The position numbers and the translations under genes are program-made. Shown here one piece after another: positions 35,436 through 45,375 of a stretch of 64,000 bases of DNA. The notes beneath the pieces are model-generated. The model had not been told where the DNA came from and searched no databases. It worked only from the letters and a program-made list of their open reading frames with translations. This DNA comes from Orbus sasakiae (lineage in GTDB: Bacteria > Pseudomonadota > Gammaproteobacteria > Enterobacterales > Orbaceae), in assembly GCF_039542345.1 (NCBI RefSeq), contig NZ_BAABHY010000001.1, positions 1,612,001 through 1,676,000 on the forward strand, in the 5' to 3' direction. Each line of letters begins with the position of its first letter. Position 1 is the first letter of the stretch.

Positions 35436-35732
35436 TTAACGCAATTTTAATTGAAAAATCAAGCATTCAGCGCCACAGCAAAAATGGAATTTGGCGGAAA
35501 GTTGATACCCATCTTCAACGTTATCAATTTGACTAACAATTTGACAAGGCTCTGACTCAACATCTCTAGCAGCTTGTGTTAACGCTTGGAGTTTTTCTTG
35601 TGCTAATGATTCAGATGTAAACACATTTTCATACTCAGCGGTACAATCTTCGTTATCGATAATCGTACCGACATCAACACAACAGCACGCCGCTGTTTCG
35701 TTACTTTTACATTTATTAATAGAATTTGACAT
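35436..35732 (-). CDS. yfcZ: YfcZ/YiiS family protein (DUF406)
   Basis: 98-residue cysteine-rich small protein (CCCVDVGTIIDNEDC and FCCGAEC) with the YfcZ/YiiS pattern FTSESLAQEKLQALTQAAR and KFHFCCGAECLIFQLKLR. Its function is not established. In E. coli the order is sixA-fadJ-fadI-yfcZ-fadL, all but fadL on one strand. Here yfcZ lies 84 bp upstream of sixA in the same orientation with nothing in between, so the fadJI pair has been lost. Confidence 0.82.
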   Translation of the reverse strand: MSNSINKCKSNETAACCCVDVGTIIDNEDCTAEYENVFTSESLAQEKLQALTQAARDVESEPCQIVSQIDNVEDGYQLSAKFHFCCGAECLIFQLKLR

Positions 35733-35766
35733 ATCTTACCCTCACAATGTTCTCGACTAAACAGAT

Positions 35767-35811
35767 TATCAAGCCAATACACTCACGTAGTATAACGTAA
35801 TCATGGCTTGA
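35767..35811 (-). terminator. Weak hairpin after kup
   Basis: ATCAAGCCA (35767-35775) and TGGCTTGAT (35803-35811) pair over a 27-nt loop in the gap between the kup stop and yfcZ. The long loop and lack of a clear T-run make this an uncertain terminator. Confidence 0.35.
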
Positions 35812-35842
35812 TTACCATTAAGAGATTTTGACCTATCACCGT

Positions 35843-37867
35843 TTATTGATGGTGGCGATCACAGTTAAAATCGCCATCCTCTGGTGGAAGTTCGCCCGTA
35901 ATACTCATTTGGGATTGTTCAATCAGTTGTTTTAATGTTTCACTATCTTTTTCATACTCATTTGCAACAATCGGTACATACTCAATCAATGTCGATGTCG
36001 GATCTAAGTCAAACATTTCAGTATCAGACGTAAATTTACGTTTAATCCAGGTATACAACACTAATAATGGTTTTTGGATAAAATAGATATCAACATTACG
36101 TAATGTTCGTTCAACAATGACATACAAGCTATCACCACGTTTATCTTTTAAGGATGAATATCGTGAAGATAAACAAACCAGTTTTTGTTGTTCCATTTTT
36201 GTTGCAATCAATTGAATATACTGCTCTGCATGCATGTCGACTTTAAACCCTAAATTAATGTTAATCCTAAACACTTTATAAGGCACTAATATTTCAATTT
36301 CATAATCAAACTGATAGGGTTCATCCATACGATTAATACCGACAAACCAATAGGTATCTGCACGTTTTGGCTTTTTCTCAAATAAAGAATAACTGATCTT
36401 ACTTTCAATGGAGTGTGGGCTTTGTGCACGGGTTAAATAGAAAAGATGCGTCGCCACTTTGTCCACGGTTTTATCGTGACTGACGGCCACAATTTTGGCT
36501 AAATAGTCACTGTCTAAACGGTCAAAAGTATTGTATTCACGTTTTAAGCGTCGGCCACAATACCAAGCATACATAATAGCAAAAACAAAGCCGGCGATTA
36601 AAATCGATGCATAACCACCATGGAAGAATTTTTGAATGTTGGCAACAAAAAACCCACATTCAATCACTAAAAAGAAAAACGTCAACGGCACGCTATACCA
36701 AAGTGGTTTATTATTTTTCATAAAATAGAAAAATAATAAAATTGTCGTCATTAACATGCTGAGTGTAATGGCAAGGCCATAAGCCGCTTCAAGATTGACG
36801 GATGAACCAAAACCTAGCACCATCAAAGCACATAAGACAAAGAGTATATAATTGACAGAAGGGATATACATTTGACCTTTAATTAAGGTTGGGTAACGAA
36901 TGTGCACATTTGGCCATAATTCTAATGAAATGGCTTCACTAATAATGGTAAAAGCACCACTAATTAATGCCTGACAAGCAATAAATGCCGCCACTGTTGA
37001 CATAATAATACCGATCAACCTAAACCATTCAGGCATCATCATATAAAATGGGTTAATTGTTGGATTAACACTCTCAGGATTATGAATTATCCACGCAGCT
37101 TGTCCCAAATAATTGATAATCAAACAGGTCTTAACAAATCCCCATGAAATACGAATATTTTTAAGCCCACAATGCCCTAAATCTGAATATAACGCCTCCG
37201 CACCCGTTGTACACATAAAAATAGCACCGAGAATAATTAACGCATTTGGCGCGTTAATTATAAATTGTATTGCATACAGTGGATTAAATGCCGCCAATAC
37301 CTCTAAATTAGGCAGTAATCGGTTTAAGCCTAATATCGCAAGCGTTGTAAACCAAATCGTCATACCAACGCCAAAATATCGCCCGAGTGATGCGGTACCT
37401 AATGGTTGTATTAAAAACAATACCACAATAATCAATAACGTTACCGGAATAATGGGGATACTCGAATAAAGTGAGTTAAGCCCTTCAACCGCCGTGATGA
37501 TTGTAATCGCGGGTGTAATAGCACCATCAGCAAGTAATGCGGCGGCACCAATGATTGCAATAACAAATGTCCAACGATAACGACGGCGAATGAGTGCATA
37601 AAGCGATAGAATCCCCCCTTCACCTTTGTTATCTGCTCTTAATGTGATAATGACATATTTTAGCGTAGTTTGAATTGTTAATGTCCAGATAATACAGGAC
37701 ACCGCACCAAGAATGTAAGTCGGGTTTGCCCATTGATTATCGGGTAAACCATAAATAATCGATTTTAAGACGTAAAGCGGTGAAGTACCGATGTCACCAT
37801 AGACAATACCCACAGCACTAATAATACCTAGCATTCCGACAGGAATTTTATGATTTGTGTTATTCAT
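35843..37867 (-). CDS. kup: KUP/HAK family potassium transporter
   Basis: K+:H+ symporter, 674 residues with 12 predicted helices (about 10-445) and a cytoplasmic C-terminal domain from about 460. Family motifs: GIVYGDIGTSPLYVL (residues 20-34), RADNKGEGGILSLYALI and GAEALYSDLGHCG (about 220). It is about 50 residues longer than E. coli Kup (622), and motif details such as LGIISAVGIVYGDIGTSPLYV look more like the Lactobacillus/Bacteroides-type proteins. It may therefore be a paralogue acquired by transfer. A 19-bp palindrome lies upstream at 37951-37969. Confidence 0.9.
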   Translation of the reverse strand: MNNTNHKIPVGMLGIISAVGIVYGDIGTSPLYVLKSIIYGLPDNQWANPTYILGAVSCIIWTLTIQTTLKYVIITLRADNKGEGGILSLYALIRRRYRWTFVIAIIGAAALLADGAITPAITIITAVEGLNSLYSSIPIIPVTLLIIVVLFLIQPLGTASLGRYFGVGMTIWFTTLAILGLNRLLPNLEVLAAFNPLYAIQFIINAPNALIILGAIFMCTTGAEALYSDLGHCGLKNIRISWGFVKTCLIINYLGQAAWIIHNPESVNPTINPFYMMMPEWFRLIGIIMSTVAAFIACQALISGAFTIISEAISLELWPNVHIRYPTLIKGQMYIPSVNYILFVLCALMVLGFGSSVNLEAAYGLAITLSMLMTTILLFFYFMKNNKPLWYSVPLTFFFLVIECGFFVANIQKFFHGGYASILIAGFVFAIMYAWYCGRRLKREYNTFDRLDSDYLAKIVAVSHDKTVDKVATHLFYLTRAQSPHSIESKISYSLFEKKPKRADTYWFVGINRMDEPYQFDYEIEILVPYKVFRININLGFKVDMHAEQYIQLIATKMEQQKLVCLSSRYSSLKDKRGDSLYVIVERTLRNVDIYFIQKPLLVLYTWIKRKFTSDTEMFDLDPTSTLIEYVPIVANEYEKDSETLKQLIEQSQMSITGELPPEDGDFNCDRHHQ

Positions 37868-38315
37868 AATATTTACATTAATTGAATTGTGATTGAATGA
37901 TTAATTTGAGCAGCAGCGAACTGCGTTATGAAGACGCTTGAAAGATTGTGATGATATGACATATATCATTCTGTTTACTGTATTCATTTGATAGAATTGT
38001 CGTAATCAAAATAAGGAAGTTGCTATCATACTGCTAATTTTTATATTGTACATACTGGATAGAGGGCTTTTAGGCGAAAATTATTATTTAATCTTTCGTA
38101 AGAAATTTGTTAATTTTAAATAAATTCAATGCTTTATTTTTAATTGTTTAAAATCAAATGGTTGAAAGTCATTTTTTTAAATTTATTTAATTATATCAGA
38201 TAGATATATAAAATCTCAAAATAATATAAATAATGCTAATTAGCACATAACTGCAATGACTGGAAAAGAGACAGATTAACGAATCAATTTTAAATATCAC
38301 AATAAGGAGAATGTA
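37868..38315. other. Gene-free divergent region between kup and yecH, with a 19-bp palindrome
   Basis: No coding region is supported. ATGATAT (37951-37957) and ATATCAT (37963-37969) form an inverted repeat around GACAT about 85 bp upstream of kup, a possible operator. The remainder is very AT-rich and holds runs such as TTTATTTAATTATATC near 38190. GGAGAA sits ahead of yecH. Confidence 0.5.
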
Positions 38316-38552
38316 ATGAGTTCAATTCATGGTCACGAAGTGTTACATATGATGGTTGGCAATCAGTATGATGATGCCTCATTATTAGCTGCAATTAATC
38401 AAAAATTTGGTACCGATGCAATATTTCATACTTGCTCTAAATTCGATATGAATGCCCAACAATTGATTGACTTGTTAAAAGCAAAAGGTAAATTTACACC
38501 CACAGCACAATCCGGTTTCACGGTTGACAGTAGCAAAATTTGTAATCATTAA
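38316..38552 (+). CDS. yecH: YecH family protein (DUF2492)
   Basis: 78-residue small protein with the YecH layout: MSSIHGHEVLHMM at the start (two His), FHTCSKFDMNAQQLIDLLKAKGKF in the middle, and SKICNH at the end. The His and Cys positions suggest metal binding, but no function is established. AAGGAGAA precedes the start. It stands alone, divergent from kup, with a hairpin after the stop. Confidence 0.88.
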   Translation: MSSIHGHEVLHMMVGNQYDDASLLAAINQKFGTDAIFHTCSKFDMNAQQLIDLLKAKGKFTPTAQSGFTVDSSKICNH

Positions 38553-38570
38553 TTCTTCGTTAACGTTTAT

Positions 38571-38606
38571 TGCTTTGATTGATATTAGGCGATTCGAATC
38601 AAAGCA
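38571..38606 (+). terminator. Probable terminator of yecH
   Basis: TGCTTTGATT (38571-38580) and AATCAAAGCA (38597-38606) form a perfect 10-bp stem with a 16-nt loop, 18 bp past the yecH stop, followed by TTTATCTTGG. Confidence 0.55.
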
Positions 38607-39179
38607 TTTATCTTGGGCGTAATCATGTCTTGATACCCTATCAGTATATTATGTCGCCCAAGTCGGATTTTGCACAATAATTCAAACCGATGTCACGCTG
38701 AGCACCGTGGTACAGTCATCTCCCCGCTTATCGTTATCTGTACCTTACCTAGCACCGAGTATCGCATATTCCTGTTTGCGCTTAACTCGTTTTGCTTTCT
38801 TGGCAACATTTATTCCGTGAATTCTTCACATAACATTCAGTAAGGCAACAAAAAAATAAAATTATAAAATAGAGGCTTAATACTGAGCAGCTCACGAAAA
38901 GGATATGGTTTTAACTTTTGTTCTGAACAAATTTATTAATACTGAGATGGACTCGAAAACCATAAACCTTCAAATATCCCTCTTTATGTCTTCTAAATGG
39001 ATAAACTAAGGATACCAAGGGGCGTGTTAACACCCCTTCTTACCGTAGAGCCAATAACCGAGTCTATTTTGATCTGTCTTTGAGTCGAAAATCATCGCAC
39101 TTCCTAAACAAAGTGTTTTTCAAAAAAGGTCAATATATTTATTATGTTATAGTTCTAATCATCAACAATAACATAAAAC
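38607..39179. other. 570-bp stretch with no recognised gene, containing two hairpins
   Basis: No open frame over about 40 codons has recognisable content. CTTGGGCG (38612-38619) pairs with CGCCCAAG (38655-38662) over a 35-nt loop, and AAGGGG/CCCCTT (39017-39038) encloses the palindrome GTGTTAACAC. The segment 38690-38850 is less AT-rich than neighbouring spacers and reads like decayed coding DNA, but I could not assign it. A small RNA is also possible. Confidence 0.5.
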
Positions 39180-42100
39180 CTAAAACTCAAACTGATAGAT
39201 TAAATCTACCGTTTGATCAAGCCCAGATGCAGCTTCCAAATATAAACGAGGTAACAATCGATAACGCAATGTAAAGGTCGCTAATGAATCAAAAATACCG
39301 ATTCCGTATTTCAATTGTAGATGAGGTAAAATATAACCACTTACCACAACTTTTTGACTATCTCCAACCCCTTGCGTATCTAATGATAAGTTTTTAATAC
39401 CAAATGCATCACCAATATCACCGATAATCTTACCGCCCTGTGCAGTACCTAAACCAATCAACAATGCAGTCATCATATCATTGTCACTTTGCTCAGAGCT
39501 ATCTAATCCCTGACCACGCAGTAAATAGGATAAAGCTTCTTGCTGCGACATCGTCGGGTCGGAAAAGACTTCAACTTTAGGATCATCAGCAACACCCGTT
39601 ACACGAATCCCAGCTGTCACGCTATTTTCAATCGATTCAGGATTACGGATTGCCTCAATATTAAGTCGAGGTTGATCAGCAGGTCCGACAAAGACAATCT
39701 CACCTTTACGTACAATGAGATCTTGTCCATAAGCATGGAAACGTCCTTCCGGAACGGTGATTTGCCCGTTGACGGTTAAACCTTTATTCGTTTGCGTAAC
39801 AAACACACCACCCGTTAAACGCGCAGTCAGTCCAAAGGCGTCCAAATTAACTTTATCGCCTAGAGTAACCAGCACTTTACTGTTTATACGCATACCAAAG
39901 TTTTGTGGTGCGATCTCTTGCATATTCGTATCAAGCATGACTTCATCAGATGATACATCAACCGTTGATGGCGGCAGTGATTCCACTTTGATGCTGGCTT
40001 TAGGAATGTTAATTTTACCGGTGAGATCCAATTGATCTTGATTAGCTTCAATACGAATATCCGGCACCACTGACATGGTAATCATCGGCGGGACACTCAC
40101 TTCTATTGCTGCACCTTTAACCGTGACATAGGCTTTCCAAGCTTGAATATTTTGCCAATCTGCTCGTCCATCAATATTCACCATACCATCTTTAGTTTGC
40201 AACTGCCCTTTAAGTTCAGAAGATTTCCCTTTGAAATTAATATCAAGCATGATTGATTTAATATCTGCAGGTAACTGAGTGGTTTTAATATCACTGTGTT
40301 TTAGATCTAAATTACCCACAATATATGGGTCAAGTAATGTTCCCGAAAATTTTAGATTGCCATTAATCACACCGTCAGCATGTTCATTATTATCAAGCAG
40401 AGGATTAATAATCGATAATGATAAATCATCAATAATGGCTTGACCGTTTAGACGTTTTTTGTCCATTGGATCATCAATTTGCACATTACCTTTAAAACGA
40501 CCAAACTCTTTCACACTAAATTGCCAATCAAGTTTTGCCTGTTTATCATTAATATTGGCATTAATTGAGAAGAGATCAAAGGGGATCGGCAAGACTTGTG
40601 AAGCAACTTGCTGTCTCACATAAACATCTTTACTGTCAATGCTCGCGACAATACTCGGAATCTTATATAGTGGATCCCACTTAATACTTGCTTTTCCGTG
40701 AACAGTACCCGCTAGTTTTGTTTCACCTTGATTTATCGCTTCAAATATCGCTAGATCAATATCTGACAAACTTACCGTTGCTTCACCTTTGTTAGCTAAC
40801 ACCACATTATTATCTAAACAGATATTAGATTGATTATTGACCCAACAATGTGCATTAATCGTAGCCAAACTTTGCTTAATATCATATCCCAAATCAAGTG
40901 GCTTGCTTAACTGCCAACGATTTTTCTTATTTAGTGAAATGACGGCATCGGCTAACTGACCTTGCCATTTGGTTCTCGCTTTATTGAGCTGACCATCTAA
41001 ATTCAGTGTTGTCGAGACAGGTTGCCCCGTCACATTAACACTAAGATGATGTTTTAGTTCATTACCAGAAAACACGATATCCGCATCATTTATGGTCAAG
41101 CTCGACATCTCAAAACGATTGGCATGTAATGTAATATTCCCCTCAAGCATCTCAATATATTTCACTTGCCCGGTTAATTCAGCTTGATGTAATAACATGC
41201 CTTGCCAACTTAAATTATTCACTAATACATGACTTTCAATAATCGGTTGACTTACCGAACCATGCACTTTTAATTGACCGGTAACTTCGCCTTTTAGATC
41301 TTTTTCAATGACTTTTAAGTCAGTCAGATTTAAATCAGCAATTAAATTGCTTTGTGTTGTTGAACCATTAAGATCAATACGGTTATCACCCCATTTAAGA
41401 TTAAACTTATTGGCAGTGACATATTGACGTGAATCGATGGCAATATTTCCGCTAGTTTGTAATGGGGCATCGTTGATATTTCCGTTTAGCTGCATTTCGC
41501 TTAAATTCACCATCCAGTCAGCGCCATCAAGTGAACCATCCGTTTTAATTTGGCCATCAACTTTGATCGGATAATTGGGTATTTCTTTACTTAAATCCAC
41601 TTTATTAAAATTAACGACGGCATCCCACTTTAATGCTTTTAGCCAGTCAAGTTTTCCAGATAATGCAAATTCGCCTTGCGGTAAGGCTGCCGCCATACGT
41701 TTAATATTTATCGATTCATTGGTTCCATTTGACTGCATATTAAATAATACGGTCGGTAAATCATTACCGTAAAAGTCACCTTTGGCATTTAAATCGTATG
41801 CTTTAACCGAGCCCGATACATCAACATCAAAATTCTTTAATTGATAATCTGCTTTACCAAATATAGGCCACTGTATAGCTTGACCTTTTACTTTTAGCAT
41901 GACTGGCATATAGGTTTCAACGAAATCAATTTTTGCATCAATATCGGCTTGGTTCAGACCTTTTATTTGAGTTTGTGTTGCCAAAGTCCCTAAAAGTTTA
42001 CCGTCAATCTTGCTGGTCACCTCTGTCGCAATCTGATTTGTTGCAGGTACTGTTTTAATTTGAATATTCGCACTCACAGGCCAATCATCACCTAATGTAA

Positions 42101-43004
42101 TTTTACCTGTAACACTAACATTAGCATTGGCATAAGGTGTTTTTGCATCCGTTTGAATTGATTTGGCATTAATGAAATTATTTTCGGTACTTGCTGCAAT
42201 CGCGACTTGGTTAAATTGATAATCTTGCCCACCAATATGTAATAACCAATTATCCCCTTTCAAGTTATTGACATAAATATCCAGTGGAATATTTACGGTA
42301 GGTAAAGTGGCAATTAAAGGCTTATTAAAGAGCTGATTGATTGTTTCACCGATTGATAATGAAGTTGTTGTTTCAACTTTAGGTGCAGTCTGAATCGCGG
42401 GTTGATCGGCAAAAATGGCTTTAACATCCATGGCTGTCGAAGGAAAAACATACACCTTTTCATTCGCCCATGTTGCACTGCCTTTAAATGATGATAAACC
42501 AAAATGCATATCATCGACATTGACAGCGACATTCGATAAAGCAGCATTACGTAGCTCTAATGGTAATGGCATATTAATCACTGTTCGCTGTGCATTAGCG
42601 TCAGGTTGTGGTTGATTTTCATCCACAGGGAAGGCTTGTGTATCAATATTTACCAATACATCACTGGCATCCAGATTTTTAACACAGATTTTACCTTCGA
42701 TTAAGCACAGACCAGATAATGACAAGCCGACTTTACCAACTTTCACTTCGACACCATCTAGCACCATTGAAAAGCCTTCGATTTCCAAATCATTTAGTGC
42801 GCCACTGGCATGCTCAATTTTAATTTCAGGCATGACTTTTTCAAGTACTGTCGTAATAATTTTAATCCCCAAACTGGTATAGATTAAAACTAATAAAAAA
42901 CAGATCAAAAAGATAAAAGAACAAAGCACGATTAAGCTACGCTTTTTCCATTTACGGATACGCTTAATTCGTTTGATTTGTTTGACTCGGTGTGGACTTT
43001 TCAT
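39180..43004 (-). CDS. tamB: Translocation and assembly module protein TamB
   Basis: Large inner-membrane-anchored periplasm-spanning protein that works with TamA in outer-membrane homeostasis and lipid transport. 1274 residues; E. coli TamB is 1259. A basic N-terminus (about 1-24) precedes one membrane helix (about 25-47, SLIVLCSFIFLICFLLVLIY). A long beta-rich region of repeated AsmA/DUF490-like strands follows. The conserved C-terminal domain (about 930-1274) shows ALSYLLRGQGLD and the terminal GLDQTVDLIYQFEF. It lies 3 bp after tamA, so they are cotranscribed. Confidence 0.93.
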   Translation of the reverse strand: MKSPHRVKQIKRIKRIRKWKKRSLIVLCSFIFLICFLLVLIYTSLGIKIITTVLEKVMPEIKIEHASGALNDLEIEGFSMVLDGVEVKVGKVGLSLSGLCLIEGKICVKNLDASDVLVNIDTQAFPVDENQPQPDANAQRTVINMPLPLELRNAALSNVAVNVDDMHFGLSSFKGSATWANEKVYVFPSTAMDVKAIFADQPAIQTAPKVETTTSLSIGETINQLFNKPLIATLPTVNIPLDIYVNNLKGDNWLLHIGGQDYQFNQVAIAASTENNFINAKSIQTDAKTPYANANVSVTGKITLGDDWPVSANIQIKTVPATNQIATEVTSKIDGKLLGTLATQTQIKGLNQADIDAKIDFVETYMPVMLKVKGQAIQWPIFGKADYQLKNFDVDVSGSVKAYDLNAKGDFYGNDLPTVLFNMQSNGTNESINIKRMAAALPQGEFALSGKLDWLKALKWDAVVNFNKVDLSKEIPNYPIKVDGQIKTDGSLDGADWMVNLSEMQLNGNINDAPLQTSGNIAIDSRQYVTANKFNLKWGDNRIDLNGSTTQSNLIADLNLTDLKVIEKDLKGEVTGQLKVHGSVSQPIIESHVLVNNLSWQGMLLHQAELTGQVKYIEMLEGNITLHANRFEMSSLTINDADIVFSGNELKHHLSVNVTGQPVSTTLNLDGQLNKARTKWQGQLADAVISLNKKNRWQLSKPLDLGYDIKQSLATINAHCWVNNQSNICLDNNVVLANKGEATVSLSDIDLAIFEAINQGETKLAGTVHGKASIKWDPLYKIPSIVASIDSKDVYVRQQVASQVLPIPFDLFSINANINDKQAKLDWQFSVKEFGRFKGNVQIDDPMDKKRLNGQAIIDDLSLSIINPLLDNNEHADGVINGNLKFSGTLLDPYIVGNLDLKHSDIKTTQLPADIKSIMLDINFKGKSSELKGQLQTKDGMVNIDGRADWQNIQAWKAYVTVKGAAIEVSVPPMITMSVVPDIRIEANQDQLDLTGKINIPKASIKVESLPPSTVDVSSDEVMLDTNMQEIAPQNFGMRINSKVLVTLGDKVNLDAFGLTARLTGGVFVTQTNKGLTVNGQITVPEGRFHAYGQDLIVRKGEIVFVGPADQPRLNIEAIRNPESIENSVTAGIRVTGVADDPKVEVFSDPTMSQQEALSYLLRGQGLDSSEQSDNDMMTALLIGLGTAQGGKIIGDIGDAFGIKNLSLDTQGVGDSQKVVVSGYILPHLQLKYGIGIFDSLATFTLRYRLLPRLYLEAASGLDQTVDLIYQFEF

Positions 43005-43007
43005 AAC

Positions 43008-44726
43008 TTATAACTCTGACCCTAAGCCAATGTAAAAATGCGCTGATTTTTCGGATTTATCAATAGGTGTTGCAATATCAAATTTAATCGGACCAATAGG
43101 TGATGCCCAACGAATTCCAATACCTGCACCGGTATGGAAATTGGCTTTATCTATTTTATCTATTGCTTCACCACTATCGATAAATACAGCTCCCCACCAC
43201 GCACCAGTGACATTATATTGATACTCTAACGAGCCTGTAATTAATTTTGAAGCCCCTTTTAATTTGCCATCACGATCTTCTGGTGAAATAGATTGATAAC
43301 TGAATCCACGGATACTTCTATCCCCCCCAGCAAAGAATCGAAATGAAGGTGGAACGCGATCAAAATCATTTGCTTGAATCAGTCCAAGATTCCCTCGTGC
43401 GACAAAACGATGACGCTCTTCCATTGTCCGAATCCACACTTGTTGAATCTGAAAGCGAACAAAATTGATGTCAGAACCTAAATCAGCCGCAGCGGTTTCT
43501 AACGAATAGCGCTGTGAATCCCCCCATAAAGGAAATAATTTACCGTCGGTTCTTGCTCTTGAAAAACTAAATGAAGGATAAAGTAAGAATGTTTTATAAC
43601 TATCACTCGCTTGAGTAAAGTTATCAAACATCACATTAAGACCGACAGCACTTTGCCAACCCTCAAAACTGTCCCAGTTACGAATAACGCCCGCAGAATA
43701 AGAATTAGAGTAGGTATCGTTGTTATCTATTTTTTTATAACCACCTTGAATCGTGTAATAATCTTCCAATGGTGATTTATGTAATGGAATTTTATAAAGT
43801 GCGGTAATAGTTTGTTCTGGTGATGACAAAGCTAAATCACTTTGGAAACTATGACCCCGGTCATTGAGCCAAGGTTTATTCCACGATAACTTACCTCTTA
43901 TCCCATTATCACTTGAATACCCTAGACCAACATCAACTGAGTTTTTCTTCCTTGGTACTGTCACAACATGTACAGGTAATATTTTATCTTCGCCAACCTT
44001 GTTAAATAATGGAATGACTGCCACAGAACTAAACCAGTTAGTCGAAGACAAGCGTCGACTTAGCAAAGAAAGTTGCTCAGAGGTATAGGGTTCATCTTCA
44101 TCAAAAGGGACGATATTTCTTAGATAGGACTCACGTATTTGAGATTCACCAAACGTGACTGCTCCAAAACGATAGCGCTGTCCGGTATTAAAATCAATAC
44201 GCCAAAAAGCTTGCCGCAAAGAGTCGCTCACTGCTAACTGATGTTTGGTCATATCAGCATCAAAATACCCTTTACGCAGCGCAACACTTTGTAATTTTTT
44301 CTTAAAACTGTCGTACTCACCATGATTCAATATCGAACCTTTTTTAGGCAAATCAGTATCCAAGATATTGATATAATCTTTATCTTGCGCACCTTGACCT
44401 GTAATATTAACATCAGTTTGTTCAATTAAGATGGGATCACCCGCATCGACGGTGACAATTAATTGATTGCCCTTCTCAGGAACATCATAGGAAAACGTTG
44501 GATTATAATAACCTAATGCACGTAACCCTTTTTTAATTTCACTTTCTAAATAGCGTTTAAAATAAGGTGTATCATCGATTTTATTTTCATCAACCATCGA
44601 TAGACGTGCATCGACGTTATCTTTTAGTTCACCCGATAGGCCGTCGACAGATAACTTCATCTTAGCTGACACAGTATTTAGAACCATTATGAGTGACAAG
44701 ATGAAGAAAAGAATAAATCTACGCAC
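43008..44726 (-). CDS. tamA: Translocation and assembly module protein TamA (Omp85 family)
   Basis: Outer-membrane Omp85 protein partnering TamB. 572 residues, E. coli is 577. A signal peptide (FILFFILSLIMVLNTVSA, about 21 residues) is followed by three POTRA domains to about 260 and a 16-strand barrel. The barrel holds VDVGLGYSSDNGIRGKLSW and the conserved RSIRGFSYQS loop, and ends SAHFYIGLGSEL. First gene of the pair with tamB. Confidence 0.94.
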   Translation of the reverse strand: MRRFILFFILSLIMVLNTVSAKMKLSVDGLSGELKDNVDARLSMVDENKIDDTPYFKRYLESEIKKGLRALGYYNPTFSYDVPEKGNQLIVTVDAGDPILIEQTDVNITGQGAQDKDYINILDTDLPKKGSILNHGEYDSFKKKLQSVALRKGYFDADMTKHQLAVSDSLRQAFWRIDFNTGQRYRFGAVTFGESQIRESYLRNIVPFDEDEPYTSEQLSLLSRRLSSTNWFSSVAVIPLFNKVGEDKILPVHVVTVPRKKNSVDVGLGYSSDNGIRGKLSWNKPWLNDRGHSFQSDLALSSPEQTITALYKIPLHKSPLEDYYTIQGGYKKIDNNDTYSNSYSAGVIRNWDSFEGWQSAVGLNVMFDNFTQASDSYKTFLLYPSFSFSRARTDGKLFPLWGDSQRYSLETAAADLGSDINFVRFQIQQVWIRTMEERHRFVARGNLGLIQANDFDRVPPSFRFFAGGDRSIRGFSYQSISPEDRDGKLKGASKLITGSLEYQYNVTGAWWGAVFIDSGEAIDKIDKANFHTGAGIGIRWASPIGPIKFDIATPIDKSEKSAHFYIGLGSEL

Positions 44727-44792
44727 ATTTACTCCATACTACCTATACTAAAACGTTTCAGTATTGGGTGTAACTAATTTTAACAATGAATG

Positions 44793-44827
44793 AACTCTTT
44801 GACCTAACATGAGGTCAAAAGTTCACT
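44793..44827 (-). terminator. Hairpin after hpt
   Basis: TTTGACCT (44800-44807) pairs with AGGTCAAA (44814-44821), extended by TGAACT (44793-44798) with AGTTCA (44822-44827), giving 14 base pairs with one bulge. It lies 12 bp past the hpt stop; the minus-strand continuation TTCATTGTTAAAA is only moderately T-rich. Confidence 0.65.
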
Positions 44828-44838
44828 TGATAATTAAA

Positions 44839-45375
44839 TTATTCCAACAATGTCACATGACCGATATAAGGTAAATGACGATAATGCTGGGCATAATCAA
44901 TGCCATAACCGACAACAAATTCATCAGGTATAGAAAAACCAATATATTTAACAGGTACATCAACTTCACGACGTGAAGGTTTATCTAATAGAGTACAGAT
45001 TTCAAGTGATCTTGGACCACGAAGTTCAAGTAATTCTTTCACTTTGCTTAAGGTATTACCTGTATCGATAATATCTTCAACAATGAGGACATCTTTGCCA
45101 CGAATATCTTCATCAAGATCTTTTAAAATTTTAACATCACGATTACTGTTCATCGCACTGCCATAGCTCGATGCTGTCATAAAATCAACTTCATGACCTA
45201 CTGTAATTGCTCGACTTAAATCCGCCATAAAAATAAATGAACCGCGTAATAATCCCACTAATACGAGTTCGTTATTACTTTTACTATAATCTTCACTGAT
45301 TTTTTGACCTAATGCTTGTACTCTTTTTTGGACATCATTTTCAGATATCATGACTTCAACTGTATGTTTTTTCAT
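44839..45375 (-). CDS. hpt: Hypoxanthine phosphoribosyltransferase
   Basis: Purine salvage: hypoxanthine (and guanine) plus PRPP to IMP/GMP. 178 residues, matching E. coli Hpt. The PRPP loop VLIVEDIIDTGNTL (about 96-109), the LLRGSFIFMADLSR loop near 45, and the base-binding VKYIGFSIPDEFVVGYGIDY are all present. It ends before a hairpin and is not clearly in an operon. Confidence 0.95.
   Translation of the reverse strand: MKKHTVEVMISENDVQKRVQALGQKISEDYSKSNNELVLVGLLRGSFIFMADLSRAITVGHEVDFMTASSYGSAMNSNRDVKILKDLDEDIRGKDVLIVEDIIDTGNTLSKVKELLELRGPRSLEICTLLDKPSRREVDVPVKYIGFSIPDEFVVGYGIDYAQHYRHLPYIGHVTLLE

Noticed and set aside
37113..37469. 118-codon + strand frame inside kup
   Set aside because: Antisense to conserved membrane helices of kup, with no family resemblance.
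38571..38606. GATTCGAATC resembling a tRNA T-loop
   Set aside because: It is the loop and inner arm of a simple inverted repeat after yecH; no acceptor stem, anticodon arm or CCA lies around it.
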